Notes: generated from the letters alone by a model not told the origin. A stretch of DNA of 64,000 nucleotides from Lachnospiraceae bacterium KM106-2 (GCA_009731425.1 AP018794.1:682001-746000), one strand, 5' to 3'. Positions 25,204-33,484 are shown, numbered from the stretch's first letter. Made by a program: numbers and translations.

Positions 25204-25518
25204 ATGATATCATTTAATGAAGTAACATTAGAATATGATTTCGATAGTGAGGAAATAGAAGATATTCTGAACTGCCTTTATACTTTATATACAACAAAAG
25301 AAGGTACCGTTCCATTAATGAGAGACTTTGGATTAAGTACAGAGTGTGTTGATATGCCTATAGACGTTGCACAGAATCTTTATTCGCTTGATGTGATTGA
25401 AAAAACAGAAAAATTTGAGCCAAGGGTACAAGTTGAAGATGTTGATTTCACATATGGTGGCGATGGACAGCTGATACCGCATATTACGATTACGAAAGGA
25501 GATGAATACGATGTCTGA
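25204..25518 (+). CDS. Baseplate wedge protein, gpW/gp25-like, 104 aa
   Basis: The EEIEDILNCLYTLYTTKEGTVPL pattern and RDFGLST identify the gp25/gpW family of baseplate wedge proteins. TAGGAGGTAATC precedes the ATG. It overlaps the J gene by 8-17 nt. Confidence 0.9.
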   Translation: MISFNEVTLEYDFDSEEIEDILNCLYTLYTTKEGTVPLMRDFGLSTECVDMPIDVAQNLYSLDVIEKTEKFEPRVQVEDVDFTYGGDGQLIPHITITKGDEYDV

Positions 25519-26659
25519 TTTTACTTTAGATAATTATCCAGAAATCAGTTTTATTGACAATAAGACTATTGATGATGTAAAGAATGAGTTAGTTGCTGAC
25601 TACAGTGAAGAGTATGAAAGAACCACAGGAGAGAGTGTTAACTTATCTCAGGCAGATCCAACACGAATTTTGCTATACTCCATAGCGATGCTTTTTTACC
25701 AAGGATTAAAATATGTTGATAATGCGGGTAAGCAAAATTTATTAAAGTATTCATTTGGAGACAACCTAGATAATCTTGGGTTATTTAAAAATGTAGAAAG
25801 GAACCAACCGAAAGCAGCTCAAACTACAATTAGATTCTCTCTACAGGATGTAAGAGAAATTTCCACTATCATTCCACAAGGAACTAGAGCGTTTGTATCG
25901 GATGATATTTTGTTTGAGACAACTAAAGAAGCTGAGATTCCAGTTGGCAGTCTATATGTGGATGTGATATGTCAATGCACGCAAACAGGTTTAGTTGGAA
26001 ATGGTTTTCTTCCAGGTGAGATTAAACAGCTATCAGATACAGTGCCTTATATTGCATCCATCAGTAATCTTACAAAAACAGAGGGCGGATGTGATCTACA
26101 AGACGATGATGATTATAAAGAGTGCATTAACTTGGGACCAGCTTCATTTTCAACAGCTGGATCAGAACCAGCTTATAAATATTGGGTGAAGAAGTTTAAT
26201 TCGAGCATATCTGATGTAAAAATCACATCACCAAGCGCATGTGTTGTTGATATTCGAATTATCTTAGATGGAGGAGAATTGCCAACAGATACTTTGATAA
26301 CGGAGCTTATCACTTACCTATCCGATGATTCTAAACGACCACTTACGGATAAAGTTCAAGTTGCTGCCCCTGATACCGTGGATTATTCATTATCATTAAC
26401 TTACTATATTGCAGCTGATCAAAAGAGCAGTGAGGCGATAATTAAATCAAATGTTGAGGCAGCAATTAGTCAATATGTAACATGGCAATCTTCCAGAATA
26501 GGAAGAGACATTAATCCAGATATGTTAAATCATTTAATTATAGCGGCGGGAGCCAAGAGAGTAGCTATTACTACTCCAATTTACACCGTTGTCTCTGAAA
26601 AGTCGCTTCCTAAACTGACTGATAAATCGATAGTATATGGAGGCCTTGAAGATGATTAA
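25511..26659 (+). CDS. Baseplate J protein, 382 aa
   Basis: I chose ATG 25511 because AAAGGAG lies 8 nt upstream; another ATG at 25502 is possible. The pattern matches P2 gpJ: LSQADPTRILLYSIAMLFYQGL, AGKQNLLKYSFGDNLDNLG and the EAEIPVGSLYVDV segment. It joins the wedges to form the outer baseplate. Full length. Confidence 0.93.
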   Translation: MSDFTLDNYPEISFIDNKTIDDVKNELVADYSEEYERTTGESVNLSQADPTRILLYSIAMLFYQGLKYVDNAGKQNLLKYSFGDNLDNLGLFKNVERNQPKAAQTTIRFSLQDVREISTIIPQGTRAFVSDDILFETTKEAEIPVGSLYVDVICQCTQTGLVGNGFLPGEIKQLSDTVPYIASISNLTKTEGGCDLQDDDDYKECINLGPASFSTAGSEPAYKYWVKKFNSSISDVKITSPSACVVDIRIILDGGELPTDTLITELITYLSDDSKRPLTDKVQVAAPDTVDYSLSLTYYIAADQKSSEAIIKSNVEAAISQYVTWQSSRIGRDINPDMLNHLIIAAGAKRVAITTPIYTVVSEKSLPKLTDKSIVYGGLEDD

Positions 26660-27209
26660 ACTAAAAGATTCCTATATTACAGACATATTGCCAGACAGCA
26701 TTAAGAGTATTCCGGAAGTGCAGGCAATTAGTTATGCAGTACATAATCAACTTGTTAAGCTACTTGAATATGCAGAAACAACAAAGGTATATGCCTGCAT
26801 TGACAAAATGCCTGATTCTATTTTAGACGCTCTTGCGATAGATTTAAGTACTCTGTATTACGATGACAGTCTTGATATAACGATTAAGAGAAAGTTAATT
26901 AAGAATACGATAAAATGGTATTATCTATCCGGAACTACAAGAGCTGTAAAAGAACTGATTACAAATGTCTTCGGTTCTGGTGAAGTTATAGAATGGTTTA
27001 ACAGTTCTGGTATGCAGCCTGGAGAATTTGATATTGTAACAGATACATCATTAACTGATCAGAATATTGAAATGATAAAAAAGATGATCATGAATATTAA
27101 AAATGTACGTTCGCATCTAAGAAATGTGTCTATCTTACGTGATTCTGAAAGTGTTGGATATATCAATAGTGTTACGGTATCACATAAGGGAATATCAATA
27201 TCTGAGTAG
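26652..27209 (+). CDS. Baseplate protein I (gpI-like), 185 aa
   Basis: The ATG at 26652 is 8 nt after GGAGG and overlaps the J stop. The gpI pattern includes LPDSIKSIPEVQAISYAV, ALAIDLSTLYYDDSLDITIK, the LSGTTRAVKELITNVFG segment and the following WF. It belongs to the baseplate/tail fibre attachment. Confidence 0.9.
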   Translation: MIKLKDSYITDILPDSIKSIPEVQAISYAVHNQLVKLLEYAETTKVYACIDKMPDSILDALAIDLSTLYYDDSLDITIKRKLIKNTIKWYYLSGTTRAVKELITNVFGSGEVIEWFNSSGMQPGEFDIVTDTSLTDQNIEMIKKMIMNIKNVRSHLRNVSILRDSESVGYINSVTVSHKGISISE

Positions 27210-27221
27210 GGAGGAACTAAA

Positions 27222-28607
27222 TTGTACGAAAAAACAATAGTAACAGATAAAGGAAAGTCTTTAATTAATAAACTTCTTAATACCACAAATAAGATTATAT
27301 TTTCAAAACTTGAGACTGGTGATGGAACTTATGACACAGGTACTGAATTTGAAAAATTGAGTAATCTAAAAAGTAAGAAACAGGAGTTTCTAATAAGCAG
27401 CGCAGTAATCGAAGCGGATAAAGTAAGATTGAGAACAGTAATAACAAATAAAGATCTAAGCGAAGGGTATACCATCAAAGAAATTGGATTATATGCAACC
27501 GATCCGGATGATGGAGATATCCTTTTTTCAATTACAATAGCGAAAGATGATGAAAAAGATGTTCTACCAGCTTATGATGGAAACTATGAAGTAACCGTCA
27601 CGCTTGATTCTTATGTGCTTATTGATACACTGAAAAAATGCATACCTACGATTGTAACAGGTGCTTATGCTTCAGTAGAGGATTTGACTGAACATATAGA
27701 TAATAATGACGTGCATATCACAAAAGTTGAAAGAGAAAAATGGAATAAAATAGCCAATAAAAATTTATTAGTCAATGGAGATTTCCAAGTATGGCAAAGA
27801 GGAAATCTATTTAAAAATGCAAGTTTTGGTTCCTATTGTGCAGATAGATGGACTACTGGAGCAAGTATAGAGAACTGCAATGTACTAGAGGCGGAGGCTA
27901 ATGTTGGAGGGGCTAAGGTAGAATGGCCAGCAGATACTACTGGAGCAATTAATCTATGTTATAGAATGACCGAACGAGAGAAAAACAAAATCATTGGTAA
28001 GAATGTCACTATTACCCTAAGGGTAAATTATTTAACTATATCAAAGACTATCACTATACCGGATGGAAGCTTCTATATTTATTGTGGTGTTACTATGAAT
28101 AGCTCTTTTAGTATGGAAACTTCTATTATCCTTAAGAAGGATGATAATATCTCATCTTTTGATAGTAGAGCAGTATATATTGATATAAGTAATTCTGGAA
28201 GTCATGGAGCTCTAACTTATGCAACCGTTAAATTCGTGAAACTGGAATATGGAGATCATTATTCTGGATTTGAGCCAAGAGATTACCATGACGAGTTAAG
28301 AGATTGTTCCTTATATTATCAGAAACATTATTTTAGGTTTCGTGAGCTTGTATCAACTAATGGAAAACTGTGGACTCGGCCATTTACAATCCCATTGTTA
28401 GGAAATAAAACTCATGAAATCAAGGTAGTTGAATTCATCGATGAAGATAGTGGTGGGACCCTTACAGGCAGTCTTAATATTTATTTAGACCAAGAAAGCA
28501 CAACGAATTCAGTAGCGCTACTATTTATGAACGCGTCCTCATCAGCTTACTTAACTGAGGCACATCAGTATCGAGCGGTATTTGCTATAGATGCATCGAT
28601 TTATTAA
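27222..28607 (+). CDS. Tail fibre protein, 461 aa
   Basis: The start is TTG 27222 behind GGGAGGAACTAAA. The N-terminal 150 residues match the P2 gpH-type fibre base (TDKGKSLINKLL, FSKLETGDGTYD, YTIKEIGLYATDPDDGD). A short LTEHIDNNDVHIT linker follows, then a beta-rich C-terminus starting NLLVNGDFQVWQRG, as seen in fibres that carry a carbohydrate-binding-like tip. The C-terminal part should decide host recognition. No fibre chaperone gene follows; a terminator does. Confidence 0.9.
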   Translation: MYEKTIVTDKGKSLINKLLNTTNKIIFSKLETGDGTYDTGTEFEKLSNLKSKKQEFLISSAVIEADKVRLRTVITNKDLSEGYTIKEIGLYATDPDDGDILFSITIAKDDEKDVLPAYDGNYEVTVTLDSYVLIDTLKKCIPTIVTGAYASVEDLTEHIDNNDVHITKVEREKWNKIANKNLLVNGDFQVWQRGNLFKNASFGSYCADRWTTGASIENCNVLEAEANVGGAKVEWPADTTGAINLCYRMTEREKNKIIGKNVTITLRVNYLTISKTITIPDGSFYIYCGVTMNSSFSMETSIILKKDDNISSFDSRAVYIDISNSGSHGALTYATVKFVKLEYGDHYSGFEPRDYHDELRDCSLYYQKHYFRFRELVSTNGKLWTRPFTIPLLGNKTHEIKVVEFIDEDSGGTLTGSLNIYLDQESTTNSVALLFMNASSSAYLTEAHQYRAVFAIDASIY

Positions 28608-28634
28608 TCAAGAATAAAAAATATTATTTCTAAT

Positions 28635-28659
28635 AAAGGCATCCGAAAGGGTGCCTTTT
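28635..28659 (+). terminator. Terminator after the tail fibre gene
   Basis: The stem AAAGGCATCC/GGGTGCCTTT (one G-U pair) with a GAAA loop ends in TTTT. It ends the tail operon and divides it from the lysis genes. Confidence 0.85.
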
Positions 28660-28685
28660 AAATTACAAAGAAAAGAGGAAAAAGA

Positions 28686-29132
28686 ATGGATAAGTTACGA
28701 CAAATTAAAGATTTTGTATGTTTTTTATGTGGAGTATTAGGTGGATTCGTTGTGCAGTTACTAGGTGGATGGACTAAGGACTTGCGCACATTGGTACTAT
28801 TTATGATCATTGATTTTGCAATGGGATTAATTGTTGCAGCTGTCTTTAAAAACAGTACAAAGACGGAATCTGGAGCATTGAACAGTACAGCAGGACTAAA
28901 GGGAATATGTAAGAAAATAGTTATGTTACTTATGGTTGTCATTGCCACACAAGCAGATGGATTAATGGGTACAAATTATATTAGATCAGCATCAATCATC
29001 GCATTTATTGTCAATGAATTAATTAGTATTGGTGAGAACGCAGGATTAATGGGAGTTAAATTCCCTACAGCGATTACAAATGCCATAGATGTATTATCTC
29101 AAAAAGCAGAAGAGAAAAGGAGTGATCAGTAA
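28686..29132 (+). CDS. Phage holin, TcdE/holin-4 type, 148 aa
   Basis: Three hydrophobic segments (about residues 10-28, 36-55, 76-91) with the motif [19 protein letters not shown] and a short [20 protein letters not shown] stretch fit the toxin-secretion/phage lysis holin family. It permeabilises the membrane to release the endolysin. AAAGAGGAAAAAGA precedes the ATG. Its stop overlaps the endolysin start. Confidence 0.93.
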   Translation: MDKLRQIKDFVCFLCGVLGGFVVQLLGGWTKDLRTLVLFMIIDFAMGLIVAAVFKNSTKTESGALNSTAGLKGICKKIVMLLMVVIATQADGLMGTNYIRSASIIAFIVNELISIGENAGLMGVKFPTAITNAIDVLSQKAEEKRSDQ

Positions 29133-29812
29133 TGGGATTAACAGACAAACAAAAATTATTTATTAAAAAGATCGGGGATGCTTCGGTATCCCTTTACAAG
29201 AACAACAGGATTCTTCCATCTTTAACGATTGCACAAGCAATTTTAGAGAGTGCATGGGGAACTAAAGTAACTGGAAACTTCAATTACTTTGGGATGAAGT
29301 GGCATCAAGGTAGCCAGTACGGTTATAAAGAATGTCCTACTCACGAAGTTTACAATGGCAAGAGAGTTTCTATTTCTGCTAAATTTCTATCATTTAAAAC
29401 CGTAGAACAAGGTATTGGAGCCAGATTCCAGTTCCTTAATACAAAGCGATATGCTAACTTGAAAGGAATTACAGATTATAAGAAGGCTTGTAGAACCATT
29501 AAAGCCGATGGATATGCAACGGATCCAAACTATGCAAACAGCCTGATTAAATTAATCGAAGCTTATGATCTCAATTCTTATGATAAAAAAGCATTGGAAA
29601 AGAAAGTAACAAGTGCCCCAACAAGCTCGAAAACAACGTCAAAAACAGGCTCTAGCAAGAAAGACGATAAAGTCTACTACACAGTAAAAAAAGGTGATAA
29701 TTTGACCGCTATCGCAAAGAAGTATAAGACAAGTGTTAACAAGCTAGTATCTCTTAATAAGATCAAGGATCCTAACAAGATTAGTATTGGTCAGAAAATC
29801 AGAGTTAAATAA
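29132..29812 (+). CDS. Endolysin: glucosaminidase with C-terminal LysM, 226 aa
   Basis: Residues about 10-150 form a glycoside hydrolase 73 type domain, with the catalytic Glu39 in [13 protein letters not shown] and the NYFGMKW, TYRSLAE-like [15 protein letters not shown] parts. A Ser/Thr/Lys linker follows, then a LysM peptidoglycan-binding domain from residue about 180 ([17 protein letters not shown]). It cleaves the glycan chain of the host wall. AAAAGGAGTGATC precedes the start. Confidence 0.94.
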   Translation: MGLTDKQKLFIKKIGDASVSLYKNNRILPSLTIAQAILESAWGTKVTGNFNYFGMKWHQGSQYGYKECPTHEVYNGKRVSISAKFLSFKTVEQGIGARFQFLNTKRYANLKGITDYKKACRTIKADGYATDPNYANSLIKLIEAYDLNSYDKKALEKKVTSAPTSSKTTSKTGSSKKDDKVYYTVKKGDNLTAIAKKYKTSVNKLVSLNKIKDPNKISIGQKIRVK

Positions 29813-29865
29813 TAAAAAACAATATCTTGATTAATTTATCAACATTTAGTCAACATATTGTGGAT

Positions 29866-29906
29866 AAAAGGCATTTTGCTTAATTATATGCAAGTGCCTT
29901 TTGTTT
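29866..29906 (+). terminator. Terminator after the endolysin gene
   Basis: AAAAGGCA pairs with TGCCTTTT, and an inner stem TTGC/GCAA extends the hairpin. The T tract is short (TTTTGTTT). It ends lysis transcripts. Confidence 0.7.
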
Positions 29907-30060
29907 ATTAAATAATTTACGGATTTAAAATCCGTAAAAGAATAACAGGCTTGATTTAAGATCTGGTGTGTTAATTGATGAACACAACAGGTCTCATTTC
30001 AAATGCGTGCTGTAAATAGTCATACAATTAGTTAAGATTACTGACCATTTAAAATTCATA

Positions 30061-30099
30061 CATGAGTAAGGTTCTATTTGGAATGGAACCTTACTCATG
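30061..30099. repeat. Perfect 14-bp inverted repeat before rha
   Basis: CATGAGTAAGGTTC and GAACCTTACTCATG pair without mismatch around an 11-nt loop, starting 86 nt before the rha start. Without a T run it is more likely a regulatory or RNA structure than a terminator. Confidence 0.65.
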
Positions 30100-30146
30100 C
30101 TATGCCAATATAAAGTGAAAAAATAATCAACGAAAGGATTGATATT

Positions 30147-30791
30147 ATGTTAGTAGAGTTAGCAAGAATTAATAAGAAAGAATTAGTTGTATGTAGTAGC
30201 TTGGATGTGGCAGATACATTTGGAAAAGAACATCGTAGGGTTATGCAAGATATAAGGGAATTAGGATGTAGTGATCAATTTAATAAGCACAATTTCGTGC
30301 TTATCTCATATATAGATTCAATGAACAGAAAGAAGCCAATGTACCAAATGACAAGAGATGGATTTACACTACTTGTTATGGGCTATACTGGTGATAAGGC
30401 AATGAAGTTTAAAGAAGCATACATTAAACAGTTCAATGCCATGGAAAAGACATTACAAGGCAAATTGATTGAAAGAGAAAAAGGAATTGCAGTAAGACAG
30501 TCTTTAACTAAGGCATTACAGGTTGTTGAAGAAGATAGAATGCATGGCCACGCATATAGTACATATACAAACAGTATTTACAAAGTTCTCTTTGGTAAAA
30601 GTGCAAAGCAGCTTAAAACCAAATACGGATTATCGCAAAAAGATTCTTTGAGAGACTATTTCGGTGCAGAGGAATTGAAAGCTATAGAATCTATGGAACG
30701 CATGGTAAGTGGTCTTGTTGATTGTGGTTGGGGTTATGACAAGATCAAGTCATTCATCGAGAATACAAATACCAAACAGCTTGTTGGATAA
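30147..30791 (+). CDS. rha: Rha family phage regulator, 214 aa
   Basis: The N-terminal 105 residues match the Rha domain: SSLDVADTFGKEHRRVMQDI, HNFVLISYIDSMNRKKPMY, the MTRDGFTLLVMGYTGDKAMK core and FKEAYIKQFNAME. The C-terminal half is helical and unassigned. Rha proteins influence lysogeny or act as antirepressor-like regulators, but their mechanism is not established. AACGAAAGGATTGAT precedes the ATG. It stands alone between hairpins, after the lysis genes. Confidence 0.9.
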   Translation: MLVELARINKKELVVCSSLDVADTFGKEHRRVMQDIRELGCSDQFNKHNFVLISYIDSMNRKKPMYQMTRDGFTLLVMGYTGDKAMKFKEAYIKQFNAMEKTLQGKLIEREKGIAVRQSLTKALQVVEEDRMHGHAYSTYTNSIYKVLFGKSAKQLKTKYGLSQKDSLRDYFGAEELKAIESMERMVSGLVDCGWGYDKIKSFIENTNTKQLVG

Positions 30792-30801
30792 AATAAGAAA
30801 T

Positions 30802-30824
30802 GCCCCGGTGTATTATGCCGGGGC
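30802..30824. terminator. Hairpin between convergent rha and the FxLYD gene
   Basis: GCCCCGG pairs with CCGGGGC around a 9-nt loop. It sits between convergent genes and could end both transcripts, although the T tracts are poor. Confidence 0.6.
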
Positions 30825-30830
30825 TATGTA

Positions 30831-31361
30831 CTAATATCCAGTTACATTTTTTACTTTAAAATTATCAACATTCTGTTCAAGAATTGGAGCTTTAAATTTC
30901 CAAGTAGATCCTGCTTCCAAATTTGTAACATTGTCTAAAGTAGATCCAACTTGATTACCGCTCTTATCATAAAGATTTATTTCAACTTGAACATAAGAGT
31001 AAGTTCTATCTGTATTGTTTTTTACTTTTCCAGTTGCGTAGCTGGTATAATTGTCAGATGTTCCTTTAACGTCAGATACTGCTAGATCTTCTAATGGGAC
31101 TTCCTTTTTCTTTGCTTTTTGTTTCTTTGTTTCTTTCTTCTTAGCTTTCTTTACATCTTTTTTTTGTGAACCTTTCTTTTTTGCCGTTGCTGAAATAGTT
31201 TCTTCTTTAGAATCTTTCTTGACAGCTCCTGCACTTGCTGACTTTGAAACGGTTTCTTTCTTATTATTTTCTGATTCATTGTTACCTATAGAATAGAAGA
31301 TAAACAAAACCAAGAAAACAACGATAACAATTTTTAACTTACCATGTTTTTTCTCTCTCAT
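30831..31361 (-). CDS. Membrane-anchored FxLYD protein (phage moron), 176 aa
   Basis: A single membrane segment (IVIVVFLVLFIFYSIG, about residues 11-26) is followed by a Lys/Glu-rich linker of some 60 residues with many KKK clusters. The C-terminal FxLYD domain has VKGTSDNYTSYATGKVKNNT, VQVEINLYDKSGNQVGS and the LEAGSTWKFKAP end. It should face the outside of the cell. It runs opposite to the late genes, with its own promoter (31394-31421) and terminator, the layout of a lysogenic conversion gene. GGAGGACATTTA precedes the start. Its effect on the host is unknown. Confidence 0.82.
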   Translation of the reverse strand: MREKKHGKLKIVIVVFLVLFIFYSIGNNESENNKKETVSKSASAGAVKKDSKEETISATAKKKGSQKKDVKKAKKKETKKQKAKKKEVPLEDLAVSDVKGTSDNYTSYATGKVKNNTDRTYSYVQVEINLYDKSGNQVGSTLDNVTNLEAGSTWKFKAPILEQNVDNFKVKNVTGY

Positions 31362-31393
31362 TAAATGTCCTCCATTAACATAATATTATTTAA

Positions 31394-31421
31394 TTATACA
31401 CTATTTACCATTATTTTCAAT
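31394..31421 (-). promoter_or_regulatory. Promoter of the FxLYD moron
   Basis: On the minus strand TTGAAA (31416-31421) and TATAAT (31394-31399) are separated by 16 nt, close to the sigma-A consensus, some 33 nt before the FxLYD start codon. It overlaps the end of the neighbouring gene. It would allow expression in the lysogen. Confidence 0.75.
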
Positions 31422-31692
31422 CGGTAGATAGAAAAACATCTATGCTTTGTGGAACAGTTATATTATTTCTTTTAAGCATTCTGAGCATTGTTTCAGTACA
31501 CATATCTTTTCTATATCCCTTAGGACGTTTCTGACTACAAAATATGTGAAGCATATCATTAACCAGCTTGTCCTTTAAAACTTTCTTAAATTCGCACCAT
31601 GACATCTTAAGGCATAGTCCGAATATGTTCTTCTTATTCTTCCTTTTTATTACCCATGCTCGTTTCATGATCTTACTTAAATCATATTTCAT
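31417..31692 (-). CDS. Small phage protein next to attR, 91 aa
   Basis: The start is ATG at 31692 (minus strand), 7 nt from GGAGG; an ATG further upstream overlaps that site. The N-terminus MKYDLSKIMKRAWVIKR, with KNKKNIFGLCLKMSWCEFKK, resembles small phage proteins that begin with a SEIMKRAW-type motif. The rest is basic with a few Cys. Function unknown. Two 12-bp direct repeats lie between its start and the attachment site. Confidence 0.65.
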   Translation of the reverse strand: MKYDLSKIMKRAWVIKRKNKKNIFGLCLKMSWCEFKKVLKDKLVNDMLHIFCSQKRPKGYRKDMCTETMLRMLKRNNITVPQSIDVFLSTD

Positions 31693-31723
31693 ATCAAAAA
31701 CCTCCATCCTTTGACTTAGAAAA

Positions 31724-31756
31724 TTTCGTGTTGCATTTCGTGTTGCATATGTTGCA
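31724..31756. repeat. Tandem 12-bp direct repeats near attR
   Basis: TTTCGTGTTGCA occurs twice head to tail (31724-31735, 31736-31747), and a partial copy TATGTTGCA follows (31748-31756). They lie 110-145 bp inside the prophage end. That fits integrase arm sites; they could also be operators for the small minus-strand gene. Confidence 0.6.
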
Positions 31757-31868
31757 AAAACAACAACTTTTCAAGAATAATTATACTTCACAGGAAAAAA
31801 TATTCGTTCATAAAACATAGTAAATACAGTAGATGCACACAAATTGGTTGTTTCGCGGTTTTTATTGT

Positions 31869-31894
31869 AAGGGGTTCGATTCCCCTCAGCTCCA
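31869..31894 (+). other. ssrA: attR: duplicated 3' end of ssrA (tmRNA)
   Basis: The T arm AGGGG-TTCGATT-CCCCT is followed by CAGCTCC and A, the acceptor end that pairs with the GGGGCTG-type 5' end of tmRNA. No tmRNA body or tag sequence lies upstream, and phage genes begin at once. So this is the remnant produced when the phage inserted in ssrA, with the intact gene expected at the left end outside the window. A plain tRNA 3' end is less likely, because the acceptor strand CAGCTCC is the tmRNA form. Confidence 0.75.
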
Positions 31895-31898
31895 TTGT

Positions 31899-31928
31899 AA
31901 GAGTCTTGATTATTCAAGGCTCTTTTTT
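31899..31928 (+). terminator. Original ssrA terminator
   Basis: GAGTCTTGA pairs with TCAAGGCTC (9 bp) around a 4-nt loop and runs into TTTTTT, only a few bases after the tmRNA 3' end. It marks the first host sequence to the right of the prophage. Confidence 0.85.
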
Positions 31929-32030
31929 GGTTGTGTTGCAAAAAAATCATGATATGATAAACTACTAATAAGCTAGACACAATACTTAACCGTAATTAAT
32001 CAAATTTTCTTACCAGAAAGGATGGCCGGT

Positions 32031-32474
32031 TTGACTAAAAGAATATCATTTAGAATGGATGCAAAAAAACTTATCCTGGTCTTTTTGTTACTAATTAGTA
32101 TATTGTTTGTAGTAGTAGTCTTCGTACATAGAAATATTGAGCGTAATGCTCAGTTCATAGCAATGGAAAAGAGAACAAAAGGGAAAGAAGGACACATCGA
32201 TTCTTACGAGATAAGAAATCAAACTACAGTCAAAAGGATTAGAAAAATTCTTCATGAAGCAGACTGGAGTACTTGTAAAGCGAAACCTAAGACAAGTCCC
32301 GATTATCAATTTTGTTTTCAATTTGTAAGTAAGAATTATGAAGCAAAAGCTGTATTATATGAGGTTTGGATTTTGAAAAATGGTGATCAGCTTTATATTG
32401 AGAGCGGTGGTTATGAAAGTACGATCATAAAGCAGGATTTGGCAGCTGATCTGATCGATCTGTTGAACCATTAG
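32031..32474 (+). CDS. Membrane-anchored protein of unknown function, 147 aa
   Basis: The TTG at 32031 is 9 nt from AAAGG; the ATG at 32022 touches that site and cannot use it. A basic N-terminus leads into one membrane helix (LILVFLLLISILFVVVVFVH), and the remaining 110 residues are an exported domain with two Cys (STCKAKP, FCFQFV). No family is recognised. It is the first host gene next to the integration site. Confidence 0.7.
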   Translation: MTKRISFRMDAKKLILVFLLLISILFVVVVFVHRNIERNAQFIAMEKRTKGKEGHIDSYEIRNQTTVKRIRKILHEADWSTCKAKPKTSPDYQFCFQFVSKNYEAKAVLYEVWILKNGDQLYIESGGYESTIIKQDLAADLIDLLNH

Positions 32475-32514
32475 AAATTACGATTTGATAACATAAAAGT
32501 GGAGGACAAAATTA

Positions 32515-32838
32515 ATGAAATTATATTGTTGCAGTTCCTGCAATCATTGGTTTTCTGGAGAGGAAAAAGAGAAGTTTTGCAGTGAATGTCGTGGAATATT
32601 AATACCAATCGATTATGATTATGATAGCTATAATGCGATGAGTAATGAAGAAAAAGAGAGATTTAGAAATGAATATACAGAAAACAATCATTTGAATGAT
32701 GCAATTAATTCGCCGACCAATATCATATTAAATGAAATTTATAAAGAGATGAATACGATTAAGACGGCTGTGTTAGTGTTACTCGTTATGTGTTTCTTTG
32801 TAATACTCTATATAATGTTGAGATATTTAGGATTTTAA
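32515..32838 (+). CDS. Zinc-ribbon protein with C-terminal membrane anchor, 107 aa
   Basis: The N-terminal CCSSCNHWF and FCSECRG form a zinc ribbon; the last 30 residues are a membrane helix (AVLVLLVMCFFVILYIML). It is a tail-anchored cytoplasmic protein. GTGGAGGACAAAATTA precedes the ATG. It may be in one operon with the preceding membrane gene. Function unknown. Confidence 0.75.
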   Translation: MKLYCCSSCNHWFSGEEKEKFCSECRGILIPIDYDYDSYNAMSNEEKERFRNEYTENNHLNDAINSPTNIILNEIYKEMNTIKTAVLVLLVMCFFVILYIMLRYLGF

Positions 32839-32880
32839 TAAGAAGCATAGATAGGAAGTATCTTATCTATGCTTCTTATT
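32837..32880. terminator. Bidirectional terminator between convergent genes
   Basis: A 17-bp near-perfect stem (AATAAGAAGCATAGATA with TATCTATGCTTCTTATT) with A and T tracts on either side. It can stop the zinc-ribbon gene on + and the next gene on the minus strand. Confidence 0.85.
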
Positions 32881-33432
32881 TTATTTCCTTCTATAAATGA
32901 TCGGCTCATCGTATCCAAAGGTACGTTTGCCGTTTACTTCCATTGATTCGGATACTTCTAAGCAGTCAGCGGAGAATCGCTCGAATAAAGTGAATTTAAG
33001 GACAGGGCTAAACATACTAACGCTGCCGCCTTCCCATACACCTTCTTTATAAATATAAAGAGCAGGAGTGAATTTTTCTGATCGTTTTAATCCGTTGAAG
33101 TCGATCTGAGTGATTATATCATAGGTAAATGTATTTTTATCATAGCCGTCAGGTACTTCATAGGAAGTTAATAGGATGCCGTTCTCTTCCTCAGTAAATA
33201 GAAATAAATGAGGAGAGGCATGAGTTTCCCCTTTCGTTGTATAGTAGCTTTCTTCGACAACAAAGATTCCTTTAAAATCAGACGGAAGATTGTTTATTTT
33301 GTCGTTGCAGATCGTATTGATATGTTCGGAAAATGGAAAGTCATTGATTCCTTTCTGCTTCAGCTCTTCTATTTGCGCTGAATTATCAAAGTGTCCTGTC
33401 AGAATAGTCATAAAATCATTTAAGTTGTTCAT
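32881..33432 (-). CDS. CpcT/CpeT-like protein, 183 aa
   Basis: The minus-strand ATG at 33432 lies 7 nt after GGAGG; an open frame upstream has no site. The pattern MTILTGHFDNSAQIEE, IFVVEESYYTT and the following beta strands resemble the CpcT/CpeT (DUF1001) fold, a lipocalin-like barrel that attaches bilins to phycobiliproteins in cyanobacteria. No such pigment is expected in a Clostridia host, so here the barrel probably binds another small molecule. The family match is by eye and moderate. Confidence 0.6.
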   Translation of the reverse strand: MNNLNDFMTILTGHFDNSAQIEELKQKGINDFPFSEHINTICNDKINNLPSDFKGIFVVEESYYTTKGETHASPHLFLFTEEENGILLTSYEVPDGYDKNTFTYDIITQIDFNGLKRSEKFTPALYIYKEGVWEGGSVSMFSPVLKFTLFERFSADCLEVSESMEVNGKRTFGYDEPIIYRRK

Positions 33433-33484
33433 ATGATGTCCTCCATATCGTTTGTCGTTCCAATTATGATCATTGGTTGCCCAT

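Larger units (their letters stand above)
29813..30146 (+). other. Non-coding, hairpin-rich block upstream of rha
   Basis: This 334-nt gap has no credible gene. It holds four strong inverted repeats in series: a terminator at 29866-29906; a 9-bp hairpin TTTACGGAT/ATCCGTAAA (29916-29938); a 14-bp imperfect hairpin AGATCTGGTGTGTT/AACACAACAGGTCT (29959-29994, one G-U, one mismatch); and a perfect 14-bp hairpin (30061-30099). No long T run follows the last three. They may be operators, a small RNA or transcription barriers before the regulator gene. Confidence 0.7.

Noticed and set aside
31500..31894. Intact ssrA at the prophage right end
   Set aside because: Only the last 26 bases match a tmRNA; no tag frame or 5' end is present within 350 bp upstream.
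31771..31980. 69-aa open frame on the minus strand across the attachment site
   Set aside because: It reads backwards through the tmRNA 3' end and its terminator and contains the GAEGNRTP string typical of reversed tRNA sequence. No ribosome binding site.
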